DNA from: Alphaproteobacteria bacterium
GTDB taxonomy: Bacteria; Pseudomonadota; Alphaproteobacteria; DAOWDM01
Length of the DNA stretch: 18,093 bases
Reading direction: 5' to 3'
Assembly (NCBI GenBank): GCA_030639035.1
Contig: DAOWDM010000232.1
Coordinates: 1-18,093 of the forward strand
The notes beneath the pieces are model-generated. The model was given only the letters and a program-made list of their open reading frames with translations. It did no database searches and was not told where the DNA came from. A program made the translations under genes and the position numbers. Shown here piece after piece: positions 8,455 through 15,197 of the stretch; positions within the stretch are counted from its first letter, which is position 1; each line of letters starts with the position of its first letter.

Positions 8455-10671
8455 ATGATTTATAGAAAAAAAATAAAAGAAGATAATAAATGGTTATTGC
8501 TAAAACTAGCATTGCCTGTTTTTGCAACTCTTGCACTTTTCATTTATGTGATTTTTTTCGTACATCTGCCAAACATCAAAGAAAGCATGATAAAGCAAAA
8601 GAAAACAGCAATCAGTGAACTTTCAAACTTTGTGAATCATACTATTGATACATACTATCAAGAAGAAGTTAAAAAAGTGCTTTCCAGAGAAGAAGCTCAG
8701 GAAAAAGCAAAAGAAATGATACGTGGTTTTCGTTATGGAGCAGATGGAAAAAACTATTTTTGGATAACCACTATGGAGCATGTAATGGTCATGCATCCGT
8801 ATCGGCTTGATCTTGAAGGCGTTGATATGACGAATTTAAAAGATATCAACGGAAAGCAATTCGTTCGGAATTTTGCAACTATTGTTAGAAAGTATGGCTC
8901 TGGATACGAAGAGTACATGTGGCAATGGAAAGACAATCCTGATTTAATAGTCAAGAAATTTTCCTATTTAAAAGGTTTCAAACCTTGGGATTGGTTCATA
9001 GGAACAGGCGTCTATTATATGGACGTTGATGTCGAGGCTACACAACTTGTAAAGGAACAACTAAAGGTAACATTAGTAATATTATGCATTGTTTTTGTTC
9101 TTGTTTCTTTTTCTATGTGGCAAAGCAGGCGAGCTGTAATCAGGCTGCGAGCAAGCGAAAAAAACCTGTATATTACATTAAACTCCATAGGTGATGCTGT
9201 AATAACAACAGATGCCAAATCTAATATTACAATGATGAATCCAATTGCTGTAAATCTTACAGGTTGGAAAGAAAAAGAAGCTTTTGGAAAACCTATAAAC
9301 AAAGTTATGAATCTGATTGGAGGAGGTAACTTTAGCGGTGCTTCTGCAAAAAACATACTGAACAAAGAAGATAAAAACATTCATTTGGGGTACAATGTTC
9401 TTTTATCAAAAAATGGCAAGCAATATCATGTATCTAGCAATGGTGCTCCGATAAAAAATTTATTTGGTGTTACTATTGGTGCTGTTATGGTGTTCCGTGA
9501 TGTAAGCGAACAATGTGAGCTAGAAGAACGGCTTAGGCAATCACAAAAAATGGAAACTTTAGGGCAGCTTACTGGTGGCGTTGCTCATGATTTCAATAAT
9601 ATGCTCTCAGGAATAATCGGCGGAGCAGAGCTTCTGTTAGAAAAAGTAAAAAATGAAGCACAACTGAAAAAACATGTTGATATGATAATAGAAGCAGCAG
9701 AACGTGCAACTAGTTTGACATCAAAACTTCTTGATTTTTCACGTAAAGGAAAAATGGTGTCATCACCGATAGATGTACATACTTCAATAAAAGATACATG
9801 CCAATTATTGGAGCGTAGCATTAACCGTTCCATTAAAATTATTACTGAATTAAAAGCAACAAATGCCATTGTAACAGGAGACCCTGTTCAAATACAGAAT
9901 ATGGTACTTAACCTTTCTTTGAATGCTCGTGATGCAATATCTGGTGAAGGTGAGATAAGAATTTCAACAGAACAGGTAGAAATAGATAACTTCTTCTGTC
10001 AAAGATCTGTCTTTGACATCAATCCAGGGAATTATATCGAAGTAAGCATTGCCGATAATGGAAGCGGAATAAGCGAAGAACTCATGGAAAAAATCTTTGA
10101 ACCTTTCTTTACTACAAAGAAAATTGGGGAAGGAACAGGGTTAGGCTTATCTGCTGTTTATGGTTCTGTAAAAGATCATAATGGGGATATCCGTGTATAC
10201 AGTGACCTTGGCAAGGGTTCTGTATTTAAAATATATCTGCCTTTAAAAGGCAAAGCTACTTATACTGCAAAAAAGAGAACTAAAATAAAAAAAGGAACAG
10301 GCTGTATTCTTATAATTGATGATGAGATTCTAGTGCAGAAAATGGTACAAGAAATGATACAGAAAATGGGCTATGAAACAATAGTCGCTTCAAACGGCAA
10401 AGAAGGTATAAAAGCATACAAAAAAAATTCCGACAGGATTGACCTTGTTCTTCTTGATATAATAATGCCAGAAATGAATGGTTACGATGTGTTTTATGAA
10501 TTAAAGAAAATCAACAAAGATGTAAAAGTGTTGCTTTCTTCAGGTTTTGGTTTTGATGCAAGTATATCAGATTTAATAAAAGATGGAGCGACTGATTTTA
10601 TAAAAAAACCACATCGTTATTCTGTCTTAAATAATGTAATTGCAGATATTCTTGAAAAAAATGACAACTAA
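8455..10671 (+). CDS. Hybrid sensor histidine kinase, Cache-PAS-HisKA-HATPase-REC (second of a tandem pair)
   Basis: This 738-residue paralogue of the preceding kinase shares the same domain order: TM1 near 15-36, Cache-like periplasmic domain (YFWITTMEHVMVMHPYR and KPWDWFIGTGVYY), TM2, PAS (NSIGDAVITTD), HisKA with H378 in GGVAHDFNN, HATPase (NLSLNARDAI, DNGSGIS, FEPFFTTK, GTGLGLS) and a receiver with D668 (LLDIIMPEMNG). By eye the catalytic core is roughly 70 percent identical to its neighbour. The Cache and PAS regions differ more, suggesting duplication followed by change of input. I chose the ATG at 8455, which aligns with the first kinase start; a TTG at 8446 would add three residues. 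No good ribosome site precedes either. Its 3' end overlaps the start of a small methyltransferase remnant by 11 bp. No HPt or cognate regulator is adjacent. Confidence 0.92.
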   Translation: MIYRKKIKEDNKWLLLKLALPVFATLALFIYVIFFVHLPNIKESMIKQKKTAISELSNFVNHTIDTYYQEEVKKVLSREEAQEKAKEMIRGFRYGADGKNYFWITTMEHVMVMHPYRLDLEGVDMTNLKDINGKQFVRNFATIVRKYGSGYEEYMWQWKDNPDLIVKKFSYLKGFKPWDWFIGTGVYYMDVDVEATQLVKEQLKVTLVILCIVFVLVSFSMWQSRRAVIRLRASEKNLYITLNSIGDAVITTDAKSNITMMNPIAVNLTGWKEKEAFGKPINKVMNLIGGGNFSGASAKNILNKEDKNIHLGYNVLLSKNGKQYHVSSNGAPIKNLFGVTIGAVMVFRDVSEQCELEERLRQSQKMETLGQLTGGVAHDFNNMLSGIIGGAELLLEKVKNEAQLKKHVDMIIEAAERATSLTSKLLDFSRKGKMVSSPIDVHTSIKDTCQLLERSINRSIKIITELKATNAIVTGDPVQIQNMVLNLSLNARDAISGEGEIRISTEQVEIDNFFCQRSVFDINPGNYIEVSIADNGSGISEELMEKIFEPFFTTKKIGEGTGLGLSAVYGSVKDHNGDIRVYSDLGKGSVFKIYLPLKGKATYTAKKRTKIKKGTGCILIIDDEILVQKMVQEMIQKMGYETIVASNGKEGIKAYKKNSDRIDLVLLDIIMPEMNGYDVFYELKKINKDVKVLLSSGFGFDASISDLIKDGATDFIKKPHRYSVLNNVIADILEKNDN

Positions 10672-10783
10672 ACGTGCACCAAGAAATAGAACGATTGTTT
10701 TAACTAATGATGTTATTGAAAAATACAAAAACAAGCTTGTAAGAATCAATAATAACACTGCTATTGATGAAATTATAGTATAA
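10661..10783 (+). pseudogene. N-terminal remnant of an older adenine methyltransferase gene (40 codons)
   Basis: An ATG inside the last codons of the second kinase (overlap 10661-10671) opens a 40-residue frame ending at TAA 10781-10783. Its residues 8-38 align without gaps to residues 9-39 of the intact methyltransferase that starts at 10827: RNRTIVL against RNKTLSL, then I, K, N and E-I conserved at fixed spacing. I count 9 identities in 31 positions plus many conservative changes. The similarity is modest by itself. It becomes persuasive because a matching C-terminal fragment of the same family lies on the far side of the cassette (12501-12620). I infer the leftover 5' end of a resident methyltransferase, formerly coupled to the kinase by the overlapping start. 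It could instead be an unrelated small peptide gene. Confidence 0.6.
10773..10779 (+). repeat. Left copy of 7-bp direct repeat TTATAGT at the cassette junction
   Basis: TTATAGT here recurs at 12493-12499, where the intact endonuclease gene ends and the C-terminal methyltransferase remnant begins. Both copies lie at the inferred boundaries between old gene fragments and the cassette, 1720 bp apart. It could be microhomology used in integration, but a 7-mer in AT-rich DNA can recur by chance. Confidence 0.35.
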
Positions 10784-10826
10784 ATAAATTTCAAGCCGTA
10801 GAAACTAACCCACAAGGATATTAAAG

Positions 10827-11888
10827 TTGGATAACAAAACAAAATCATCAAGAAACAAAACGCTATCTCTTTCTGATAATGATATTAAAAATTTAGAAAC
10901 AAAAATAATTACACTTTCAAACAAAGTTTCTTTATCTGAAATTCAGGGAAAAACGATTAACCAAGATATTTTTGACACTCTTGATTTATTGCCTGAAAAA
11001 TCTGTTGATTTGTTAATTACAGACCCACCTTATAACCTAACAAAAACATTTAATAACAACACTTTCAAATCAAGTTCTATGGACGAATACGAAAAATGGC
11101 TCGAAAGTTGGATAAGTAAACTTCCAAGAATACTTAAACCAACAGCTAGTATATACATTTGTGGCGATTGGCGTTCATCTCCTGCACTTTATTATGTACT
11201 TCAAAAATATTTTTGCATTCAAAATCGTATTACATGGGAACGTGAAAAGGGACGTGGTGCTAAAACAAACTGGAAGAATGCTCATGAGGATATTTGGTTC
11301 TGTACTATGTCAAATAAATATACTTTTAACGTAGATGACATAAAGGTAAAAAGAAAAGTTATTGCACCATATAAAGTCAATGGAAAACCGAAAGACTGGG
11401 AAGAAAATGACGATGGAAAGCACAGGCTAACCTATCCATCAAACATGATGACAGACCTTACCGTTCCTTTTTGGTCGATGCCAGAAAACACAGACCACCC
11501 TACACAAAAGCCAGAAAAATTGATTGCCAAACTAATTCTAGCAAGTTCTAATAAAGGTGATGTTGTTTTTGACACTTTCTTGGGGTCAGGTACAACAAGT
11601 GTAGTAGCAAAAAAACTTCAACGTAGGTTTTTTGGTGTTGAACTTGAAAAGAAATATGCACTATTGGCAGAAAAACGCCTTAAAATGGTTGATGATAACG
11701 ATTCAATACAAGGATATTCTGGTGGTGTTTTTTGGGAAAGAAATAGCCTAGCTGAACAAAAAAGCAAAAAAACAACAGTACGCTCGGAAAGTAAAAGCAA
11801 AGAATCTCAAAACAACCTTTTTTCGATTTTTCCAAAAGAAGAAAATATAAATGAAAAGCAAAATATTCTATGCGAATCAATATCTTGA
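10827..11888 (+). CDS. Type II adenine-specific DNA methyltransferase of the restriction-modification cassette
   Basis: This 353-residue methyltransferase is expected to protect host DNA from the adjacent endonuclease. It has the beta-class order: catalytic motif IV first (TDPPYNLTK, D66-Y69), then NAHEDIWF, a target-recognition stretch (KRKVIAPYKVNGKPKDW onward), DHPTQKPEKLIAKLI, and the AdoMet motif DTFLGSGTT (from D249). DPPY fits N6-adenine methylation. The start is a TTG at 10827: AAGGA at 10814-10818 is ideally spaced (8 bases), the next in-frame ATG is past the catalytic motif, and the N-terminal match to the upstream remnant supports it. Beyond about residue 308 there is a Lys/Ser-rich tail. 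It lacks the CcrM-type C-terminal domain and is only distantly related to the ccrM in this window. The endonuclease gene overlaps its last 38 bases. Specificity is not readable from sequence; an HpaI-like GTTAAC target is a guess based on the endonuclease. Confidence 0.9.
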   Translation: MDNKTKSSRNKTLSLSDNDIKNLETKIITLSNKVSLSEIQGKTINQDIFDTLDLLPEKSVDLLITDPPYNLTKTFNNNTFKSSSMDEYEKWLESWISKLPRILKPTASIYICGDWRSSPALYYVLQKYFCIQNRITWEREKGRGAKTNWKNAHEDIWFCTMSNKYTFNVDDIKVKRKVIAPYKVNGKPKDWEENDDGKHRLTYPSNMMTDLTVPFWSMPENTDHPTQKPEKLIAKLILASSNKGDVVFDTFLGSGTTSVVAKKLQRRFFGVELEKKYALLAEKRLKMVDDNDSIQGYSGGVFWERNSLAEQKSKKTTVRSESKSKESQNNLFSIFPKEENINEKQNILCESIS

Positions 11889-12498
11889 TATTCAAGACAA
11901 GATTAAAACAGTTCTAAACGCACATGACAGTTTTCTTTCTAAACCAACAGCTCAAAGTCCCCGTGCTGTAGGAGATGCTATTGAAAAAATTATTTGTGAT
12001 TCTTTGGAAGACATTCTAGGCGAAACTTGCACTGAATACACTGCTCAATTTGAACGTAGAGCAATGGCAGATTTGGCATTCAAAGATAAAGATAATTTCA
12101 ATTATTTTGTTGATGTTAAAACACACCGTCAAGAAACCGCTTTTAATATGCCCAATTTGACATCAGTAAGGCGTTTAGCAGGTTTTTATGAAGATGAGAA
12201 AAATTATTTTTGTATTATGCTGGTTAAATATTCAGTAGAAGATATAAATGTCAAAATCTCTGATATAATTTTCGTTCCGATTGAATTTTTAGACTGGGAA
12301 TGCCTAACTCTTGGAGCATTAGGTTGGGGTCAAATTCAAATAGCAAATACAAGTCATATAAAAATTAATCGAGACCAGACAAGAAAAGACTGGATGCTTC
12401 AGTTTTGTGAAAAAATGCTCAAGTTCTATCCAAAGGAAATTTCAAAAATCAGCAAAAGAGTTACATTCTTTCAAAAAGTCCAAGATTTTTGGTTATAG
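11851..12498 (+). CDS. Type II restriction endonuclease, PD-(D/E)xK fold, HincII/HpaI-like
   Basis: This 215-residue protein is encoded overlapping the 3' end of the methyltransferase by 38 bp, which suggests translational coupling. It carries a PD-(D/E)xK-type active site: D74 (ADLAF), then D88-V-K90 at the end of the next strand, with E45 in the AVGDAIEKI helix as a possible further metal ligand. This layout matches the EcoRV/HincII group. From memory, the segment after DVKT (an N-P/N-L-T-S-like stretch, a hydrophobic strand, then ALGWGQIQI and an R-K-x-W motif) resembles HincII and especially HpaI, whose targets are GTYRAC and GTTAAC. The family assignment is therefore likely but not proven, and the target is an inference. 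The start ATG at 11851 has only a weak purine-rich ribosome site. Its stop (TAG, 12496-12498) lies inside the right TTATAGT repeat. Confidence 0.78.
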   Translation: MKSKIFYANQYLDIQDKIKTVLNAHDSFLSKPTAQSPRAVGDAIEKIICDSLEDILGETCTEYTAQFERRAMADLAFKDKDNFNYFVDVKTHRQETAFNMPNLTSVRRLAGFYEDEKNYFCIMLVKYSVEDINVKISDIIFVPIEFLDWECLTLGALGWGQIQIANTSHIKINRDQTRKDWMLQFCEKMLKFYPKEISKISKRVTFFQKVQDFWL

Positions 12499-12499
12499 T
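12493..12499 (+). repeat. Right copy of 7-bp direct repeat TTATAGT at the cassette junction
   Basis: This copy includes the endonuclease stop codon and directly precedes the first recognisable codon of the C-terminal methyltransferase remnant (12501). Its partner is at 10773-10779. Sequence just after both copies is also similar (ATAAATAAATT on the left, TAAATTATATT on the right), though that may reflect only AT-richness. Confidence 0.35.
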
Positions 12500-12500
12500 T

Positions 12501-12620
12501 AAATTATATTGTGTAAAAATAACAGAAAAACGACTACAAATTGCAGAGAACAACCAAACAATACAAGGTTATACAGATGGAGCTTTTTGGGAAAGAAACA
12601 GCAAACCATCAAAAAAATAA
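12501..12620 (+). pseudogene. C-terminal remnant of an older adenine methyltransferase gene (40 codons incl. stop)
   Basis: The frame starting at 12501 has no start codon but reads openly to TAA at 12618-12620. It encodes KLYCVKITEKRL, then a stretch ending in TIQGYTDGAFWERNS. This matches residues about 274-308 of the intact methyltransferase upstream: EKRL, N, IQGY, G and FWERNS are shared, 16 of 26 aligned residues with no gap. Differences are mostly conservative, and many codons also differ at synonymous positions, so this is a diverged homologue and not a recent copy. It has a shorter tail (KPSKK) than the intact gene. It begins two bases after the endonuclease stop. I read it as the 3' end of the resident methyltransferase whose 5' end lies at 10661-10783. 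Confidence 0.8.
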
Positions 12621-12724
12621 GTTGCGGTTGATGTTTTATACTTCCTCTAATTTAAAAAAATATATTGTTTTAAATAAATTCATGTAATATGAACCTTAGA
12701 AAACCTTATAATGGAGACTTGATT

Positions 12725-13435
12725 ATGAAAGTCTATGAAATTTCGTGGCACAAATATCTTCTTCCACCTATTCACCCTGAAGGTTGGCGGATACTCGCTG
12801 TTGTTGCAGCTATTTCTGCTCTTTTAGGAGTTCTATTCGAGCCGCTTGGCTGGGTAGGTGCTGTAATAACAGTATGGTGTTTTTATTTCTTCCGTGATCC
12901 AGTAAGAATCACTCCTGTCGGAGAAAGCCTTGTAGTTAGCCCTGCTGACGGTGTTGTGCAAATGGTTGGTCTTGCTCCTCCTCCTCCTGAACTGGAAATG
13001 GGCGACAAACCTCTTACACGAATCAGTGTTTTTATGAGTGTTTTCAATGTTCATGTAAACCGTGTTCCTATTGCTGGAAAAATTGTTAAAACGCATTATC
13101 ACAAAGGAACTTTTGTTAATGCTTCTTTGGATAAAGCCAGCGAAAACAACGAACGTCAATCTGTTCGCTTAAAAATAAAAGGCGAAGACAGAGAGATTGC
13201 TTTTGTTCAAATAGCAGGCCTAGTTGCACGCCGTATTCTTTGTGGATTAAATGAAAAACAGGAAGTCAATGGCGGAGAACGCTTTGGTCTTATAAGATTC
13301 GGTAGCCGTCTTGACGTGTATTTGCCAGAAGGTGTAGAGCCTTTGGTAATTCCTGGGCAAACAGCCGTTGCAGGCGAGACGATTCTTGCAGATGTTTCTG
13401 GTGAACAAAAAACTCGTTCTGGGGAAATTCGTTAA
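12725..13435 (+). CDS. psd: Phosphatidylserine decarboxylase proenzyme
   Basis: Psd decarboxylates phosphatidylserine to phosphatidylethanolamine at the inner membrane. The 236 residues fit the short proteobacterial form. Two hydrophobic segments (about 18-50) end in FYFFRDP. Later come SPADGVVQ, FMSVFNVHVNRVP, the long Y-H-K-G-T-F-x-NA motif, and RFGLIRFGSRLDVYLP. In that last motif self-cleavage at G193-S194 would turn the serine into the pyruvoyl cofactor and give large and small subunits. I chose the ATG at 12725 because GGAG at 12713-12716 sits 8 bases upstream. An ATG at 12689 in the same frame lacks such a site and would add 12 residues. It is followed without a gap by pssA, which makes its substrate. 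The 104 bases before it (12621-12724) after the methyltransferase remnant should hold the operon promoter, but I see no clear consensus. Confidence 0.96.
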   Translation: MKVYEISWHKYLLPPIHPEGWRILAVVAAISALLGVLFEPLGWVGAVITVWCFYFFRDPVRITPVGESLVVSPADGVVQMVGLAPPPPELEMGDKPLTRISVFMSVFNVHVNRVPIAGKIVKTHYHKGTFVNASLDKASENNERQSVRLKIKGEDREIAFVQIAGLVARRILCGLNEKQEVNGGERFGLIRFGSRLDVYLPEGVEPLVIPGQTAVAGETILADVSGEQKTRSGEIR

Positions 13436-14227
13436 ATGGATAAAGAGGCTCGCAAAAAATGCTTAAAGGAACTTCCGTTTAACAAAATAGTTCCGAATAT
13501 AGTTACGCTGTTTGCACTTTCAGCAGGAATGGCATCTATACGCTATACTGTTCTAGAACGCTGGGAAGCTGCTGTTATAGCGATTATTATTGCTGGTATT
13601 CTTGATGCTCTTGACGGTAGAGTCGCTAGATTATTGCAGGGAACTTCAAAGTTTGGAGCAGAGCTTGATTCTTTGTCTGATTTCTTGAGCTTTGGCGTTG
13701 CTCCATCAATATTGATGTATTTTTGGGCTATGAATGGTACTTTTGGTTTTGGGTGGGCTATTGCTCTTCTTTACTGCATATGCTGTTGCCTACGTCTTGC
13801 ACGTTTTAACACTATGCTTGAAGATGAAAAGACAGCTCCTGAATGGGAGAACTTTTTTGTAGGAACGCCTGCTCCATGTGCCGCTGCTTTAGCAATGTTT
13901 CCTGCTGTAATGTATTTCTTTTTTGAGTGGGAATATCTGCGACACCCAATATTAGTTGGTACTTTTCTTGTTGTTGTTGCAGTGCTAATGATAAGTCCGA
14001 TTCCTACTTATTCTGCAAAACATATCAAAGTGCGTCTTCCATATGTTTTACCTCTGCTTGTGGCTGTTGCTTTCTGGGGTGGTTTTCTTGTTATCAAACC
14101 ATGGCCTACTCTTGGAATTACCTGCATGCTTTATCTTTGTAGCATTCCTTTGAGTATTCATAAATTTACAAAAATAAAGGCAGAATTAAAAGTTGCCGAC
14201 GGTAAGAAAAACAGCAAATCAAAATAA
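13436..14227 (+). CDS. pssA: CDP-diacylglycerol--serine O-phosphatidyltransferase
   Basis: PssA joins CDP-diacylglycerol and serine to give phosphatidylserine, the substrate of the Psd encoded immediately upstream. The 263-residue protein is a polytopic membrane enzyme of the CDP-alcohol phosphatidyltransferase family. The full signature is present: D57-x2-D60-G61-x2-A64-R65-x8-G74-x3-D78-x3-D82, the metal- and CDP-binding site. Around it are about six to eight hydrophobic segments, for example residues 16-32, 39-56, near 96-122 and several towards the C-terminus, which ends in a Lys-rich tail. The ATG follows the psd stop codon directly, so the two are translationally linked. rpoH starts 14 bases after its stop. 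It is of the Bacillus/alphaproteobacterial integral-membrane type and not the E. coli PssA type. Confidence 0.95.
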   Translation: MDKEARKKCLKELPFNKIVPNIVTLFALSAGMASIRYTVLERWEAAVIAIIIAGILDALDGRVARLLQGTSKFGAELDSLSDFLSFGVAPSILMYFWAMNGTFGFGWAIALLYCICCCLRLARFNTMLEDEKTAPEWENFFVGTPAPCAAALAMFPAVMYFFFEWEYLRHPILVGTFLVVVAVLMISPIPTYSAKHIKVRLPYVLPLLVAVAFWGGFLVIKPWPTLGITCMLYLCSIPLSIHKFTKIKAELKVADGKKNSKSK

Positions 14228-14241
14228 AAGGATACAAACAA

Positions 14242-15099
14242 GTGACTAATATTGCATTACCGACTGTTGTCGGTACAAGTGGTTTATCCAGCTATCTTGA
14301 AGCGATAAAAAAATTTCCGATGCTGCAGGAAAAAGAAGAATATATGTACGCAAGGCGTTTCCGTGATTATGGAGATGTTGACGCTGCACATGCTCTTGTT
14401 ACAAGTCATCTTAGACTAGCTGCTAAAATAGCTTTTAGCTTTCGTCATTACGGCTTGCCTGTCGCAGACCTTATTTCTGAAAGCAATATTGGCTTGATGC
14501 AGGCGGTGAAAAAGTTTGACCCAGAAAAGGGATTCAGACTTTCAACTTATGCTATGTGGTGGATAAAAGCGGCACTAAATCAATATGTCTTAAATTCATG
14601 GTCTTTGGTGAAAATGGGGACAGTTGCTGCACAGAAAAAACTCTTTTTCAACTTGAGCAAATTAAAATCACGCCTTGGCATATATCATAACAATGACCTT
14701 TCTGTTGAAGAAGCGAACAAAATAGCTTCAGAGCTTAATGTTAAATCAAAAGACGTTATAGAAATGAACCGCCGTATTGGTGGGGATTCTTCTCTTAATA
14801 CTCCTGTTTCTAATGATTATGGGCTTGAAAAACAGGATATTATTGCAGATGACAGACCAAATCAGGAAATAGCACTTGCTGACAGCCAAGAAAAAAAGAT
14901 GCGTCATGAAATGCTTGCCAATGCTCTTAAAACTTTAAACGAGCGAGAAAGATATATTATTCTTCAAAGGCATCTTAAATCCGAGTCGTCTACTTTGGAA
15001 GAGCTTGGACATTACTTTGGTGTCAGCAGAGAACGTGTACGTCAGCTCGAAACTCGAGCTTTAAGAAAGCTTACAGCTGAAATGCAAGTTCCTGTTTAA
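14242..15099 (+). CDS. rpoH: RNA polymerase sigma-32 (heat shock) factor
   Basis: This 285-residue sigma factor directs RNA polymerase to heat-shock and protein-quality-control promoters. Region 1.2 is at the N-terminus (LSSYLEAIKKFPML). Region 2 follows (SHLRLAAKIAFSFRHYG; DLISESNIGLMQAVKKFDP from about 76; FRLSTYAMWWIKAALNQYVL). The diagnostic RpoH box is QKKLFFNLSKLK from Q131. Region 3 comes next, and region 4 (about 248-280) has the helix-turn-helix EELGHYFGVSRERVRQLE. The start is a GTG at 14242 with AAAGG at 14227-14231. It is placed 14 bases after pssA, so expression may be tied to phospholipid synthesis genes. An own promoter inside pssA cannot be excluded. Alphaproteobacteria often have several rpoH copies; this is the only one in view. 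Confidence 0.95.
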   Translation: MTNIALPTVVGTSGLSSYLEAIKKFPMLQEKEEYMYARRFRDYGDVDAAHALVTSHLRLAAKIAFSFRHYGLPVADLISESNIGLMQAVKKFDPEKGFRLSTYAMWWIKAALNQYVLNSWSLVKMGTVAAQKKLFFNLSKLKSRLGIYHNNDLSVEEANKIASELNVKSKDVIEMNRRIGGDSSLNTPVSNDYGLEKQDIIADDRPNQEIALADSQEKKMRHEMLANALKTLNERERYIILQRHLKSESSTLEELGHYFGVSRERVRQLETRALRKLTAEMQVPV

Positions 15100-15197
15100 G
15101 TAAAAAAATAAAAATATAAAAATAGAATGGACAAGCTTTTAAGTAATGTTAAATTCATTTGATATTGTACTTTTTATAAAAATTAGGACTTAAAATT

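Noticed and set aside
11851..12498. Endonuclease considered as partner of the CcrM/HinfI-type methyltransferase (GANTC)
   Set aside because: ccrM is about 6 kb away, has rnhB context and a CcrM-specific C-terminal domain, and the endonuclease overlaps its own methyltransferase gene.
12501..12620. Short open frame after the endonuclease considered as a separate small gene
   Set aside because: It has no start codon or ribosome site in frame, and its sequence is plainly a methyltransferase C-terminus, so it is annotated as a remnant.
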